From Diaphorobacter aerolatus (GTDB lineage Bacteria; Pseudomonadota; Gammaproteobacteria; Burkholderiales; Burkholderiaceae_C), in NCBI RefSeq assembly GCF_014489535.1, contig NZ_CP060783.1, positions 4,671,501-4,735,500 on the forward strand: a stretch of DNA of 64,000 bases, in the 5' to 3' direction. Below, one piece after another: positions 8,631-19,282 of the stretch. Each line of letters begins with the position of its first letter. Position 1 is the stretch's first letter. The position numbers and the translations under genes were made by a program. The notes below the pieces were generated by a model. The model made no database searches, was not told where the DNA came from, and worked only from the letters and a program-made list of their open reading frames with translations.

Positions 8631-11600
8631 GTGAGCCGAACGCCGCTTGCCATCTTCCGATCCCACAAGTGGCTCAGGCGCATCACGTGGCTGGCGCTTG
8701 CCGTGGTGTTGCTGGGCGTGATTCTCTGGCTGGCCGTTCCGCCGCTGCTTCGCAGCAGTGTTGAGCGCTATGGCTCGGAATTTCTGGGACGCGCGGTCAA
8801 GGTCGGAGAAGTCCGGTTCAAGCCATGGGCGCTTCAGCTCTCGGTGCACGATGTGTCGATTGCCAGCGCGGACGGAGCATCGAGGCAAGTGGAGATTGGC
8901 CGCATATATATAGATGCCGCAGCCCAGTCCCTGCTGCGGCTTGCTCCGGTGCTCGACGCCATCGAGGTCGACACGCCGAAGCTGCGCGTTGCGCATCTGG
9001 CGCAAGGACAGTTCGATTTCGACGATGTCCTCAAGCGCATTGCCGAGCGCGCAAAGCCCAAGGACGAGGAAAAGACGGGCGAACCGCAGCGTTTCGCCCT
9101 CTACAACATCGTGCTGCGAGGCGGCTCGGTGGAGTTCGATGATCGCGTCGTGGGCCGCAAGCAGTCGCTCGACAAGCTCGACCTGAGCATTCCCTTCCTG
9201 AGCAATCTCAATGCCGACCGCGAGGTCAAGGTCACGCCGCGACTGGCGTTCGCGCTCAACGGCAGCCCGTTCGAGTCCGTCGCGCAGGCCACGCCATTTG
9301 CCGACACGCGGCAGGCCGATGCGAGTTTCAGGATCGATGGTTTCGATCTCGCGCCGTTCGCGGTCTATATCCCGAAGTCGGTGCCGGTCCAGCTCAATGC
9401 CGGTTTGCTCGACGCAGACCTGCGGCTTGCGTTCGAGCAGAAGGACACGGCCAAGGTCGGCGTAAGCGGCAAGCTGGCGCTGCGCGAGGTGAAGGTGTCC
9501 GATGTCGGTGCGAAGGAACTGGCCTCATTCGACCGGCTGGATGTGGCGCTGGCCGACATGCAGCCGCTCAAGGGCGTGGTGCATGTCGCGTCGCTGCGGT
9601 GGGACAAGCCGCGCTTTGCGCTTCGGCGTGACAAGTCGGGGCAACTGGAAATTCCGGGCATGGCGGCGTCCGGCGAAAAGCCCAGGCGGGCGAGAGAAAC
9701 CAACGCCCCGGCTTCCGGGCCGAGCAAGTCGGCGGCGGGGAAGGCCGGCGTACAGCCCGAGTGGAATGTGCAGGTCGATCAGGTCGGCTTGCGCAACGGT
9801 GTGATCGATTGGCGCGATGAGGCGGTCACCGGGGAGCCTGCGCATTTCAATCTACAGAACCTGCAGCTCGACGCGCGCGCCATTCACTGGCCCATGAAGC
9901 AACCCGTGCAGTTCAACGGCAAGACCGAAATCACGCCGCTGAATGCTTCGGGTGGCGCGGTGAAAAACCCGGCAACGCTGGGCTTCGAGGGCAGTGCCGA
10001 TCTTGAACAGGCCAAGGTGGCAGCGAGCCTGCGCGGGCTGCCGCTCGACTGGGCAACGCCATATCTCGCGGGCATCGTTGCGGCGCGTGTCGGTGGGCAG
10101 CTCGATCTGGATTTAGGGCTGGCTCGCAACGGCGAACGCCTGATCGCGAACATCGGCCAGGGCTCGATCAAGGATGCGGCTTTGACCTGCACCGCGTCAG
10201 CAGAGCGTTGCCGCACGCTGGTGGCTGCCGGAGTTCCTGGAGCAAGGCGCGACACGTTGATTGAATTGGGCGCGCTGGAACTGCAAAACACGCTCGTCGA
10301 TCTGTCGCGCCGCAACGTGTCGCTGGGCAAGCTCTCGCTGGTTCAGCCCCGCGTCTACGTGGAGCGTGCGCAGGATGGCAGGCTGATGTATGAGGACTGG
10401 CTGGTTGCGTCGAAGACCGCGCCGGATGGATCCGGCGACAAGAAAGACCAGGCCGCCGCCGAATCGGCCTGGACGGTTGTGCTGGGCGAGGTCGATCTGA
10501 AGGACGGCGCGGTGGTCGTGCGCGATGCGGCAAATGCCCAGCCCATGCTGCTGCGCGTGAATGCCTTGCAGGCCCAGGTGCGTGATTTTTCGTTTCCCTC
10601 GAAGAAGGGCGGCGTTTTCCCGGTGCAGGTGTCGGCGCGCATTGCCGGCTCGGGCCGTGCGGAGCCCGGCAGCCTGCGCTATGAGGGCCATGCGGGCCTC
10701 GAGCCATTGACGCTCAACGGCAAGGTGCAGGCGACGGCGTTGCCGCTGCAGGTGGCCCAGCCCTATCTGCCCAAGGATTTGAACGTTCGTCTGGTGCGCG
10801 CCGACGGCAGCTTCAACGGCGACGTGAAGCTGCTCATGGGCGACAAGGGGCCGACCGCCAGCGTGAAGGGCAATGCCGGACTCGACGACGTTCGCGTTCG
10901 TGCCGCGCGTACCGGCGGCGCGCAGGACAGGGGACTGGCGTCTGGCCGTGATGCAGAGGATTTGTTGAACTGGAAGGCGCTCGCGCTCAAGGGATTGGCC
11001 GTCGAGATGGCACCGGGCAAGCCGCTGGCTCTGGACGTGGCGGAAACCACGCTCAGCGACTTTTTCGCACGCGTGATCGTGCAGGAAAACGGTCGCATCA
11101 ATTTGCAGGACATTCAGGGGCAGCCGGTTGCCGCCGAGGGCGATGCCAAGGGCGCGGGCGACAAGAAGACCGACGCCGCCGCGACCAGGGGCGGCAAGCA
11201 GGTCGCCCAGGTTGCTCCCCCCGCACAGGCCCCCGATCCAATGGCACCCGTCATCCGTTTCGGCCCTGTGAATCTGGTGCGTGGCGCGATGTATTTCACC
11301 GACCACTTCGTCAAGCCGAACTATTCGACCGATCTCACCGAACTCAATGGCCGCCTGAGCGCGTTCTCGTCGGTGCGTCCCGCAGGCGCGGAGAGTTTTG
11401 ACATGGCCGACCTGCAACTGAGCGGCAAGGCCGAAGGCACGGCGGCGGTCGATGTGTCGGGCAAGATCAATCCGCTGGCCAAGCCCCTGGCGCTCGACGT
11501 CAAGGCGCGCATGCGCGACCTCGAACTGCCGCCGCTCTCGCCCTACAGCATCAAGTACGCAGGGCATGGCATAGAGCGCGGCAAGCTCAGCATGGATGTG

Positions 11601-12455
11601 GCCTACAAGATCGATCCGAGCGGCCAGCTCACCGCAAGCAACAAGCTCATCCTGAAACAGCTCGCGTTTGGCGAGGAGGTCAAGGGCGCGCCCGCGAGCC
11701 TGCCGGTGCGTCTGGCCGTGGCGCTGCTGGCGGACCGCAATGGTGTGATCGACGTGGATCTGCCGATCAGCGGCTCGCTCAACGACCCGGAGTTCAGCCT
11801 CGGCGGCGTCATCTTGAAGGTCATCGGCAATCTCATCATGAAGGCCGTGACGGCACCGTTCTCACTGTTGGCGGGCGCTTTCAGTGGCGGCGATGAGCAA
11901 GGCTCGGTGCCGTTCGACGCGGGCAGTGCGGCGCTCAATAAGTCGGCGCAGGAGCAGCTCGACAAGGTCGCCAAGGCGCTGACAGATCGACCTGCGCTCA
12001 AGATGACGGTGGTCGGCTGGGCCGATGCGGAGTCCGAGAAGGCGGCCATCAAGCGTGAACGCCTGAATGCCATGGTGCTGGCGCAAAAGCGCCGCAAGGT
12101 CTCTCGCGATGGTGGCGATACGAAGGATGTCGTCGCCGTCGCGCCCGGCGAATACGCCGAGCTTCTGAAAGAAACCTACAAGCGCGCCGACGTCAAGAAG
12201 CCGCGCAACATGGTGGGTCTCGCCAAGGATCTGCCCACCGCCGAGATGGAGGCGCTGTTGCTCGAGAACCTGCAGTTGCAGGACAATGCCGCGCAGGAAC
12301 TCGCCCTGCAGCGCGGCGTGGCGGTGCGCGACTATCTGGCCAGCCAGAACGTGCCGATTGACCGCCTGTTCGTCGGTGCGGGCAAGTTGCAGGGTGATCA
12401 GGCAGCGGATACCAAGTGGTCTCCCAAGGCTGAACTCAAGCTCGCCACACAATGA
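8631..12455 (+). CDS. DUF748 / AsmA-like envelope protein
   Basis: A very large protein (1274 aa) starting at GTG. It has one N-terminal membrane helix (about residues 18-38, ITWLALAVVLLGVILWLAV) and a long beta-rich periplasmic body. Repeated blocks such as GKLALREVKVSD and ALDVKARMRDLELPPLSPYSIKYAGHGIERGKLSMD are typical of DUF748/AsmA-type proteins. Known relatives (YhdP/TamB/AsmA superfamily) bridge inner and outer membranes and are linked to lipid transport; that role here is inference. Near the C terminus a segment SVPFDAGSAALNKSAQEQLDKVAKAL...VVGWAD resembles an OmpA-like peptidoglycan-binding start. No operon partner; the next gene is 178 bp away. Confidence 0.88.
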   Translation: MSRTPLAIFRSHKWLRRITWLALAVVLLGVILWLAVPPLLRSSVERYGSEFLGRAVKVGEVRFKPWALQLSVHDVSIASADGASRQVEIGRIYIDAAAQSLLRLAPVLDAIEVDTPKLRVAHLAQGQFDFDDVLKRIAERAKPKDEEKTGEPQRFALYNIVLRGGSVEFDDRVVGRKQSLDKLDLSIPFLSNLNADREVKVTPRLAFALNGSPFESVAQATPFADTRQADASFRIDGFDLAPFAVYIPKSVPVQLNAGLLDADLRLAFEQKDTAKVGVSGKLALREVKVSDVGAKELASFDRLDVALADMQPLKGVVHVASLRWDKPRFALRRDKSGQLEIPGMAASGEKPRRARETNAPASGPSKSAAGKAGVQPEWNVQVDQVGLRNGVIDWRDEAVTGEPAHFNLQNLQLDARAIHWPMKQPVQFNGKTEITPLNASGGAVKNPATLGFEGSADLEQAKVAASLRGLPLDWATPYLAGIVAARVGGQLDLDLGLARNGERLIANIGQGSIKDAALTCTASAERCRTLVAAGVPGARRDTLIELGALELQNTLVDLSRRNVSLGKLSLVQPRVYVERAQDGRLMYEDWLVASKTAPDGSGDKKDQAAAESAWTVVLGEVDLKDGAVVVRDAANAQPMLLRVNALQAQVRDFSFPSKKGGVFPVQVSARIAGSGRAEPGSLRYEGHAGLEPLTLNGKVQATALPLQVAQPYLPKDLNVRLVRADGSFNGDVKLLMGDKGPTASVKGNAGLDDVRVRAARTGGAQDRGLASGRDAEDLLNWKALALKGLAVEMAPGKPLALDVAETTLSDFFARVIVQENGRINLQDIQGQPVAAEGDAKGAGDKKTDAAATRGGKQVAQVAPPAQAPDPMAPVIRFGPVNLVRGAMYFTDHFVKPNYSTDLTELNGRLSAFSSVRPAGAESFDMADLQLSGKAEGTAAVDVSGKINPLAKPLALDVKARMRDLELPPLSPYSIKYAGHGIERGKLSMDVAYKIDPSGQLTASNKLILKQLAFGEEVKGAPASLPVRLAVALLADRNGVIDVDLPISGSLNDPEFSLGGVILKVIGNLIMKAVTAPFSLLAGAFSGGDEQGSVPFDAGSAALNKSAQEQLDKVAKALTDRPALKMTVVGWADAESEKAAIKRERLNAMVLAQKRRKVSRDGGDTKDVVAVAPGEYAELLKETYKRADVKKPRNMVGLAKDLPTAEMEALLLENLQLQDNAAQELALQRGVAVRDYLASQNVPIDRLFVGAGKLQGDQAADTKWSPKAELKLATQ

Positions 12456-12469
12456 TTTCGAGGGTTCCG

Positions 12470-12500
12470 TGGCCGTCGGCAACCCCAATGCCGACGGCCA
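12470..12500 (+). terminator. 11-bp perfect hairpin after the DUF748 gene
   Basis: TGGCCGTCGGC (12470-12480) pairs exactly with GCCGACGGCCA (12490-12500). There is no clear T-run afterwards, so it may be a weak terminator or an RNA-stabilising 3' hairpin. Confidence 0.45.
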
Positions 12501-12633
12501 AAATGGTGTCCCGAAAAGGGTCGGGTCAAAACCGCGTCAAAATAGCGCCTTGGCGAAACTACGCAGGCTGGCAGCGGGGGGCCCTCAACGGGCGATATAG
12601 CTGCATCGGCCAAATTCATTTCCAATAGGTTTC

Positions 12634-15357
12634 ATGTTTCCTTTTTCTTCTCGCAAAAAAATGTCCGACGCACCAGAGGCGGCACCTGCTCCCGCCAAAG
12701 CCAGTGAACCCCATCCGCTTGATGCATTGACCGGCGGGGCTTTTTCGGCCGCCACGTCCGGCGAGCGCGCTTCACGTATTCGTGAATGGCTGGCCACGCA
12801 ACCTGCGCAGGAGCAATTGCAGGAAGTGTTCAAGGAATTGAGCGCTCGCGACAAGGGCGCTGCGCGTGCCGTGCGCGAGCGTCTCGACGAAATCAAGCGC
12901 ATGCAGGGGCAGGAAGCGATTGCCGCCGAGTGGGCCGACAAGGCAAACGCGCTGCTGGGTGCGTCGCGTCTGTCGATTGCCGATGCACTGGCCTGGCAGC
13001 GCGATGCCGCGAAGGCGGGCGCTCCGCTGTCGCGCGAGCCGCTGTCGGCGCTCAAGACGCAGATTGCCGACCGCGTCAAGGTCATCGAGGACCTGCAGCA
13101 CCGCGTGCAGGTGCAGCGCGAGACGGCCGTGCTGCTGGCGCAGCGCATCGAGGTGCTGTCGACCAAGTCCTTTCGCGATGCCGAAGCGGCACTCGACAAC
13201 CTGACGGCCGACGTGAACCGCTGGCAGGAACATGCCCAGGAACTCATGAACGACGCTTCTTGGGCGAGCGTGGAAGCGCGCTTCCCGCCGATGCTGGAGA
13301 GCTCGCGCACCCAACTGCTGGCGGTCTGGGATGCGTTCAAGTCGGCACTCGCGCAGACCACCGCTGCCGCAGCCAGCGCCGACGCGCCGATGCCGTCGGT
13401 GCAGGTCTGGGCCGATGAAATCCGCGTGCTGCGTGGGCAGCCGACCGAAGCCGACGCCCATGCCGCCAAGTCGGCGCAGGAGGCGGCCAAGCCCAAGGTC
13501 GATCCCGAAGTCCGCAAAAAGGCGCAGAGCGTGGTGCGCGAGGCGCTTGCCAAGCTCGAGCAGGAAACTGCGGAAGGCCACGGCAAGGCCAGCATCGGTG
13601 CGGCTGCCGCGCTGCGCACCGTTTTGAAGGCCAATGGCCGTCACGTGGATGGCGAGCTGGAGCAAAAGGTCAATGCCGCCTTGATCGCTGCGGGCGAACT
13701 CGAAGGCTGGCAGCGCTGGAGCGCCGATCAGGTTCGTGAAGACCTGGTCAACCGCGCCGAAGCGCTGCTCAAGCGTCCCGAAGGTCAGGAGCTTGGCGGC
13801 CGCAAGATGCAGGAAACGCTGCGTCAACTGCGCGAGCAATGGAAGGCGTCCGATCAGGGCGCTCCGGCCAACCACGCGCTGTGGAAGCGTTTTGACGAGG
13901 CCTGCAACGCCGCGCACAAGGTGGTCGAAGACTGGCTCGACAAGGTGCGCGCCGAAGCTGCGGAGCACAAGGGTGCACGCATGGCCCTGGTCGAGGAGGT
14001 CAAGGCCTGGACTGCCGCGCATGCCGCATCGACCGACTGGAAGGCCATGAGCCGTGCGCTGCATCAGTTCAGCGAACGTTGGCGCAATGGTGGTCACGTC
14101 AGTGAAAAGGTGTTTGCCGAATTGCAGCCACTGTGGAAGCAGGTGTTCGGCGATGCCGCCCGCCCGCTGGAAACCGAGCAGAAACAAAGCCTGGACCGTC
14201 GTCAGGCGATGATCCAGGAATCCGCCGAATTGAGCGCCGCGCCGATGCTGCGCATCGATGCCGTCAAGGCGTTGCAGCAGCGCTGGCAGGCCGAGGCGCA
14301 ATCCGTGCCGCTGGATCGCAAGCGCGAGCAGAAGCTCTGGGATGCGTTCCGCAAGCCCATCGACGACGCCTTCCAGCGCAAGAGCGCTGACCGTGATCGT
14401 CAGTCCGCCGAACTGAGCGCGCGTGACAAGGCAGTGCTCGATGCTGCCAAGGCGCTCGAAGCCGCCAATGCCTCGGGTGATGTGCAGGCCATTCGCTCTG
14501 CGATGGATGCGCTCGATGCCGCGATGAGAAATTCCGAAGCGGCGAATGCGGCTGCTGCTGCCGCCGCCGACGGCGGTGTCTCGGCAGAAGCTGCTCCCGC
14601 AGAAAACGCCGCGCCCGACGACGCCGCGGCTGCCGGGAGCGGTGACGCCGAGGCCGAAGCCAAACCTGCTGCGGCAAAGCCGGTGCGCCCGGTGGTGGCG
14701 GTTCGTGGCGACGACCGTCCCGGTGCCAACAGGCCCGCGGCTGCCGCACCGACGGGTCGCCCTGGCCGCCCCGGCGAGCGCAATGATCGTGGTGGTCGGG
14801 GTGATCGCAACGACCGTGGTGACCGTGGCGATGCGCGCTTCTCGCGTGATGGTCGCGATGCACGCGGTGGTCGTGGACGGGACGATGACGCGCCACGCGC
14901 GCCTCGCCTGGGCGATTCCGCCTTCCGTGCGCAGCGCGACGCGCTGGATCACGCACAGAATGCGCTGCGCAAGCTGGCCGCTCAGGCACATGGCGAGACG
15001 CTCACGCGTTTGCTCTCGGCCTGGGAAGGGCGCGATGCGGAAAAATTGCCGTCCGCTCAGGAACTCGGCCGGCTGCAACCCGCAGTGCGCAGCGCCTGGG
15101 CGCAGGCGCTTGGTTCCGAGGCGAAGCCCGTCGACACCAACGCGCTGCTGCGCCTTGAGATCGCTGCGGACGTTCCGACGCCCGCCGACCAGATCACCGC
15201 GCGCCGCGCCTATCAGTTGCAGTTGCTCACGCGCCGCAATGATCCTTCGCCGCAGGAAACCTGGGGCAAGGACGTCGCCAGCGTGCTGGCTTCCGCAAGC
15301 GACGAAACCACGGCACGGCGCCTTCAGAATGCGCTCAAGGTGCTGCTCAAGAAGTAA
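12634..15357 (+). CDS. DUF349 repeat protein with RGD/RGG-rich linker
   Basis: 907 residues, mostly helical, with repeated DUF349-type units of the kind W..A...L..R.......LW..F.....A. Examples are EQWKASDQGAPANHALWKRFDEACNAAH and RWQAEAQSVPLDRKREQKLWDAFRKPIDDAF. DUF349 proteins are common in betaproteobacteria but poorly understood. Residues about 620-760 form an Ala/Glu-rich then Gly/Arg/Asp-rich low-complexity linker (repeats of DRGDRG and GGRGD) before a conserved C-terminal helical domain. A strong terminator follows. Function unknown; an RNA- or protein-binding scaffold is a guess from the linker only. Confidence 0.85.
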   Translation: MFPFSSRKKMSDAPEAAPAPAKASEPHPLDALTGGAFSAATSGERASRIREWLATQPAQEQLQEVFKELSARDKGAARAVRERLDEIKRMQGQEAIAAEWADKANALLGASRLSIADALAWQRDAAKAGAPLSREPLSALKTQIADRVKVIEDLQHRVQVQRETAVLLAQRIEVLSTKSFRDAEAALDNLTADVNRWQEHAQELMNDASWASVEARFPPMLESSRTQLLAVWDAFKSALAQTTAAAASADAPMPSVQVWADEIRVLRGQPTEADAHAAKSAQEAAKPKVDPEVRKKAQSVVREALAKLEQETAEGHGKASIGAAAALRTVLKANGRHVDGELEQKVNAALIAAGELEGWQRWSADQVREDLVNRAEALLKRPEGQELGGRKMQETLRQLREQWKASDQGAPANHALWKRFDEACNAAHKVVEDWLDKVRAEAAEHKGARMALVEEVKAWTAAHAASTDWKAMSRALHQFSERWRNGGHVSEKVFAELQPLWKQVFGDAARPLETEQKQSLDRRQAMIQESAELSAAPMLRIDAVKALQQRWQAEAQSVPLDRKREQKLWDAFRKPIDDAFQRKSADRDRQSAELSARDKAVLDAAKALEAANASGDVQAIRSAMDALDAAMRNSEAANAAAAAAADGGVSAEAAPAENAAPDDAAAAGSGDAEAEAKPAAAKPVRPVVAVRGDDRPGANRPAAAAPTGRPGRPGERNDRGGRGDRNDRGDRGDARFSRDGRDARGGRGRDDDAPRAPRLGDSAFRAQRDALDHAQNALRKLAAQAHGETLTRLLSAWEGRDAEKLPSAQELGRLQPAVRSAWAQALGSEAKPVDTNALLRLEIAADVPTPADQITARRAYQLQLLTRRNDPSPQETWGKDVASVLASASDETTARRLQNALKVLLKK

Positions 15358-15391
15358 GCGCGACGGACCTTGAGAGAGGGTTCGACACAAC

Positions 15392-15428
15392 GCCCGGCAG
15401 GCCCTGTGCTTGCGGGGCTTTTTTTTGT
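15392..15428 (+). terminator. Rho-independent terminator of the DUF349 gene
   Basis: A GC-rich imperfect stem (GCCC..CA with TG..GGGC) is followed by eight T (15419-15426), 35 bp after the stop codon. Confidence 0.75.
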
Positions 15429-15482
15429 TCTCACGATGGCGGTGTCCGCGAAAGGCTCGCGGGCTGTCGTGGCGCAATGAAA

Positions 15483-15512
15483 AAAGCCGTTGAACCTGCG
15501 TTCAACGGCTTT
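15483..15512 (-). terminator. Terminator of the first tRNA-Leu gene
   Basis: A perfect 12-bp stem (15483-15494 with 15501-15512) lies just beyond the 3' end of the minus-strand tRNA and is followed on that strand by TTTTTC-type sequence. Confidence 0.8.
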
Positions 15513-15519
15513 ACATGTC

Positions 15520-15604
<85 letters not shown>

Positions 15605-15709
15605 TTTCAGGGAAGCGGAAATTATAGCGTGAATTTCTGGCGTGTCGGAGCAGGCGGGTACCTGAAATCGACGCAGCGGGCGCGCGCTCTGCACGGCGCG
15701 AAAAACGAA

Positions 15710-15741
15710 AAACCCGATCACACGGGAGCATGATCGGGTTT
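15710..15741 (-). terminator. Terminator of the second tRNA-Leu gene
   Basis: A perfect 11-bp stem AAACCCGATCA (15710-15720) / TGATCGGGTTT (15731-15741) lies directly after the tRNA on the minus strand, with a T-run on that strand (complement of GAAAAA). Confidence 0.8.
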
Positions 15742-15748
15742 CTGAATG

Positions 15749-15833
<85 letters not shown>

Positions 15834-15948
15834 CTGCAAAAGGTCTGGAAGCCAGGCTTCAAATTCCGTTCAGAATTTGCTGCCTGCATACATTCCTTGA
15901 TCGGTGCCTCTTGCAAGGCAGCGAAGAAAGTTTCCTGAAAAATAAAAA

Positions 15949-15970
15949 AGCCGCTTCATTTTCAGCGGCT
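15949..15970 (-). terminator. Terminator of the third tRNA-Leu gene
   Basis: AGCCGCT (15949-15955) pairs with AGCGGCT (15964-15970). On the minus strand it is followed by a T-run (complement of AAAAATAAAAAA), giving a clear intrinsic terminator. Confidence 0.8.
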
Positions 15971-15992
15971 CGCCGTCCATAGTCGTTAAACT

Positions 15993-16077
<85 letters not shown>

Positions 16078-16111
16078 ATTTCAGGAAAGATTTAGATTGT
16101 ATATCAAAAAA

Positions 16112-18437
16112 ATGCACTCGCAGCCGTTTTCAGCAAATCCATCGGACGAGATTGAAGGAACTGTGCAGGGCCACCGTGATGGACACGGGTTCGTCATCCG
16201 CGATGACGGTGAATCGGACATTTATATTCCCGCGAATGAGATGCGCGCCGTGCTACACCGCGACAAGGTGCGCGTGCGGATCGCGCGCCACGACAAGCGT
16301 GGCCGCCCGAGGGCCGTGTGGTCGAGATCGTCGAGCGGCCGCACAACCCGGTGATCGGCCGCTTGCTCAACGAGAGCGGCGTGTGGCTCGTCGCGCCGGA
16401 AGACAAGCGTTACGGACAGGACGTGCTGATACCCAAGGGCGCAACGGGCACGGCCAAGTCAGGGCAGGTCGTCGTGGTTGAACTGACCGAGCCACCCGCG
16501 CTGTACGGTCAACCCGTGGGCCGGGTGACCGAGGTGCTCGGCGAGGTGGATGATCCTGGCATGGAAATCGAGATTGCGGTGCGCAAATACGGCGTGCCGC
16601 ATGAGTTCTCCGCAGCCTGCCTCGCCGAGGCCAAGGCCCTGCCCGAGAAGGTAAGGCCGCAGGACAAGCGCCGCCGTGTCGACCTGACCGACATTGCGCT
16701 GGTCACCATCGATGGCGAAGACGCGCGCGACTTTGACGATGCCGTGTACTGCGAACCGGCCAAAGTCGGTCGCTCCAAGGGCTGGCGTCTGCTGGTCGCG
16801 ATTGCCGACGTCAGCCACTATGTGGAGACTGGCAGCGGTATCGACATCGATGCGTACGAGCGCGCGACCAGCGTCTACTTCCCGCGCCGCGTGATTCCGA
16901 TGCTGCCGGAGAAGCTGTCGAACGGCCTGTGCTCGCTGAATCCGGAAGTTGATCGCATGTGCATGGTCTGCGACATGCTGATCACCGCCGAGGGCGAAAT
17001 CCACGCCTACCAGTTCTACCCCGCCGTGATGTGGAGCCACGCGCGCTTCACTTATACCGAAGTGGCGGCGATTCTGGCGAACACGCGCGGCCCGGAGGCG
17101 GCCAAGCGCAAGGAGCGTGTGCAGGATCTGCTCAATCTGCATGGCGTCTACACCTCGCTGCTCAAGGCGCGTCAGCGGCGCGGCGCGGTGGACTTCGAGA
17201 CCACGGAGACGCAGATCGTCTGTGATGAGAACGGGCGCATCGAAAAAATCGTTCCGCGCGTTCGCAATCAGGCACACCGTCTGATTGAAGAAGCGATGCT
17301 GGCCGCCAACGTCTGCAGTGCGGACTTCATCGGGCAGTCCAAGCACCCGGGCCTGTTTCGCGTGCACGATGGTCCAACGCCCGAAAAGGTCGACATCCTG
17401 CGTGCCTATCTGAAGGCGCTGGGCGTCGGCATGACGGTGAGTGACGAACCCAAGACCGGAGAGTTCCAGGCCATCGCGATGGCCACCAAGGACCGCCCCG
17501 ACGCGCAGCAGATCCACACCATGCTCCTGCGCTCGATGCAGCAGGCGATCTATTCGCCGCACAACAGCGGGCATTTCGGATTGGCGTTCGACGCCTACAC
17601 GCACTTCACGAGCCCGATCCGGCGTTATCCCGATCTGCTCGTGCATCGCGTGATCAAGGCGATTCTGAGCAACACCAAGTACAAGCTCCCGAACTTGCCG
17701 GAGCAGGGCGAGGCCTACGAAAAGCTGGTCAAGCGACTGGCCGGGCGCGTCAAGGATCCGGACATCAAGCCGATGTCGATGTCCGCGCGCCGCGAGCTTG
17801 AGGCGTGGGAAGCGGCGGGCTTGCATTGCAGCGCCAACGAACGCCGTGCCGACGAGGCCAGCCGCGACGTCGAGGCCTGGCTCAAGTGCCGCTACATGCG
17901 CGAGCATCTGGGCGAGGAGTACAGCGGCGTCGTGACTGCGGCGACCACCTTCGGCATTTTCGTGACGCTCGACGAGCTGTATGTGGAGGGACTGGTCCAC
18001 ATCACCGAACTTGGCGGCGAATACTTCAAGTTCGACGAGGTGCGCCAGGAGCTGCGTGGCGAACGCACCGGCATTCGCTACTCGATTGGCACGCGCGTGC
18101 GGGTGCAGGTCAGCCGCGTCGATCTCGATGGTCGCAAGATTGATTTCCGGCTGGTGCGCGACGATGCCGAGTTCGCGAGCGCGGCGTCGGCCAGGCCGCG
18201 CGGCAACGTGGGGCATGCTGCTGCACGCTCGCAGCCTCGCGCTGCTTCGCGTCCGGAAGACATGGCGCGTGCCCGCGACAGGAATGAGTCGCAGCGTGCC
18301 GCCTCCGGCAAGCCCGCGCGTGCCAAGGACGGCAAGCAGGACGGTGGCAAGCCGGCACGTGGCGCCAAGGCCGTCGGCAAGAGCACGGCATCGCGCAGCA
18401 ACAAAAGCGCGGGCAAGGGCGCAAGTCCTCGCGCTGA
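16112..18437 (+). CDS. rnr: Ribonuclease R (two apparent single-base losses)
   Basis: A 3'-5' exoribonuclease of the RNB family that degrades structured RNA and acts with tmRNA/SmpB in quality control. Seen: cold-shock-like RNA-binding start (EGTVQGHRDGHGFVIRDDGESDIYIP), the RNB active-site region DIALVTIDGEDARDFDDAVYCE, and later YTHFTSPIRRYPDLLVHR. An S1 domain (EEYSGVVTAATTFGIFVTLDELYVEGLVHI) and a basic Lys/Arg/Ala-rich tail follow. ATG 16112 is the first plausible start. Near 16306-16313 one base is missing (RGRP|EGRVVEIVERP); downstream the frame reads from 16318. Near 18417-18422 another loss hides the natural end GRKSSR-stop at 18437; uncorrected, the frame runs to 18528. Corrected length is about 775 aa. 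Confidence 0.92.
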
Positions 18438-18514
18438 ACATTGCTGGCGCACGGTGACGGGCCGAGGGTTGCGGGCTTCAGGCGCAATTCACAATAACGG
18501 AGATGACACGACCC

Positions 18515-19282
18515 ATGGCGGACGGTGAAAAAAAGACTTCGAGAGTGGCGCTCGTGACCGGTGCCGGTTCGGGCATTGGCAGGGCGGTGGCGCTGGCGTT
18601 GCTGGCCGATGGCTGGCGGGTGGTGCTCACCGGTCGTCGTGAAGCGCCGCTTTCTGAAACGGCGCAGCTATCGGGCGCTGGCGAGCGTGCTCTCGTGGTG
18701 GCCTGCGACGTGACCGATCCGGTGAGCGTGCGCCGTGCATTCGATGCTGCCACCGACGCCTTTGGCCGCGTGGACCTGCTGTTCAACAACGCGGGCATAG
18801 GCGCGCCCGCCGTTCCTCTCGAAGATCTCGAGATCGAGCAGTGGAAGGCGGTGGTGGACACCAATCTGAGCGGCATGTTCTATTGCATCCAGAACGCCTT
18901 TCGCGTGATGAAGAGCCAGGTGCCGCGCGGCGGGCGCATCATCAACAACGGTTCGATTTCCGCTCATACACCAAGGCCCAACTCGATTGCCTACACCGCT
19001 ACCAAACATGCGGTGATGGGCCTGACCAAGTCCGCGTCGCTCGACGGGCGCAAGTACGACATTGCGGTTGGCCAGATCGACGTCGGCAATGCCGCAACCG
19101 AGCTTGCTCAGCGACTCACCCAGGGCGTGATGCAGGCCCACGGCGCCGTGGCCGAAGAACCGTTGATGGACGTGGACATCGTGGGACGGTCCGTGCTCTA
19201 CATGGCGAATCTGCCGCTGGAGGCCAACGTGATGTTCCATACCGTGATGGCCACCAAGATGCCGTTCGCTGGCCGTGGTTAA
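18515..19282 (+). CDS. Short-chain dehydrogenase/reductase (SDR)
   Basis: A classical SDR of about 255 aa. Cofactor loop VTGAGSGIG (14-22), LFNNAGIG, the catalytic Ser in NNGSISAHTPRP, and the YTATK active-site Tyr/Lys pair are all present. It would reduce or oxidise a carbonyl/alcohol with NAD(P)(H). ATG 18503 is also possible, but GGAG directly abuts it, so ATG 18515 (12-nt spacing) is chosen with reservation. Its stop overlaps the start of the diheme cytochrome gene by 8 bp, suggesting translational coupling in a redox operon. Substrate unknown. Confidence 0.9.
   Translation: MADGEKKTSRVALVTGAGSGIGRAVALALLADGWRVVLTGRREAPLSETAQLSGAGERALVVACDVTDPVSVRRAFDAATDAFGRVDLLFNNAGIGAPAVPLEDLEIEQWKAVVDTNLSGMFYCIQNAFRVMKSQVPRGGRIINNGSISAHTPRPNSIAYTATKHAVMGLTKSASLDGRKYDIAVGQIDVGNAATELAQRLTQGVMQAHGAVAEEPLMDVDIVGRSVLYMANLPLEANVMFHTVMATKMPFAGRG

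Noticed and set aside
12772..15477. A 901-codon open frame on the minus strand opposite the DUF349 gene
   Set aside because: Typical antisense shadow in G+C-rich DNA; its translation shows no domain, while the plus-strand frame has clear DUF349 repeats.
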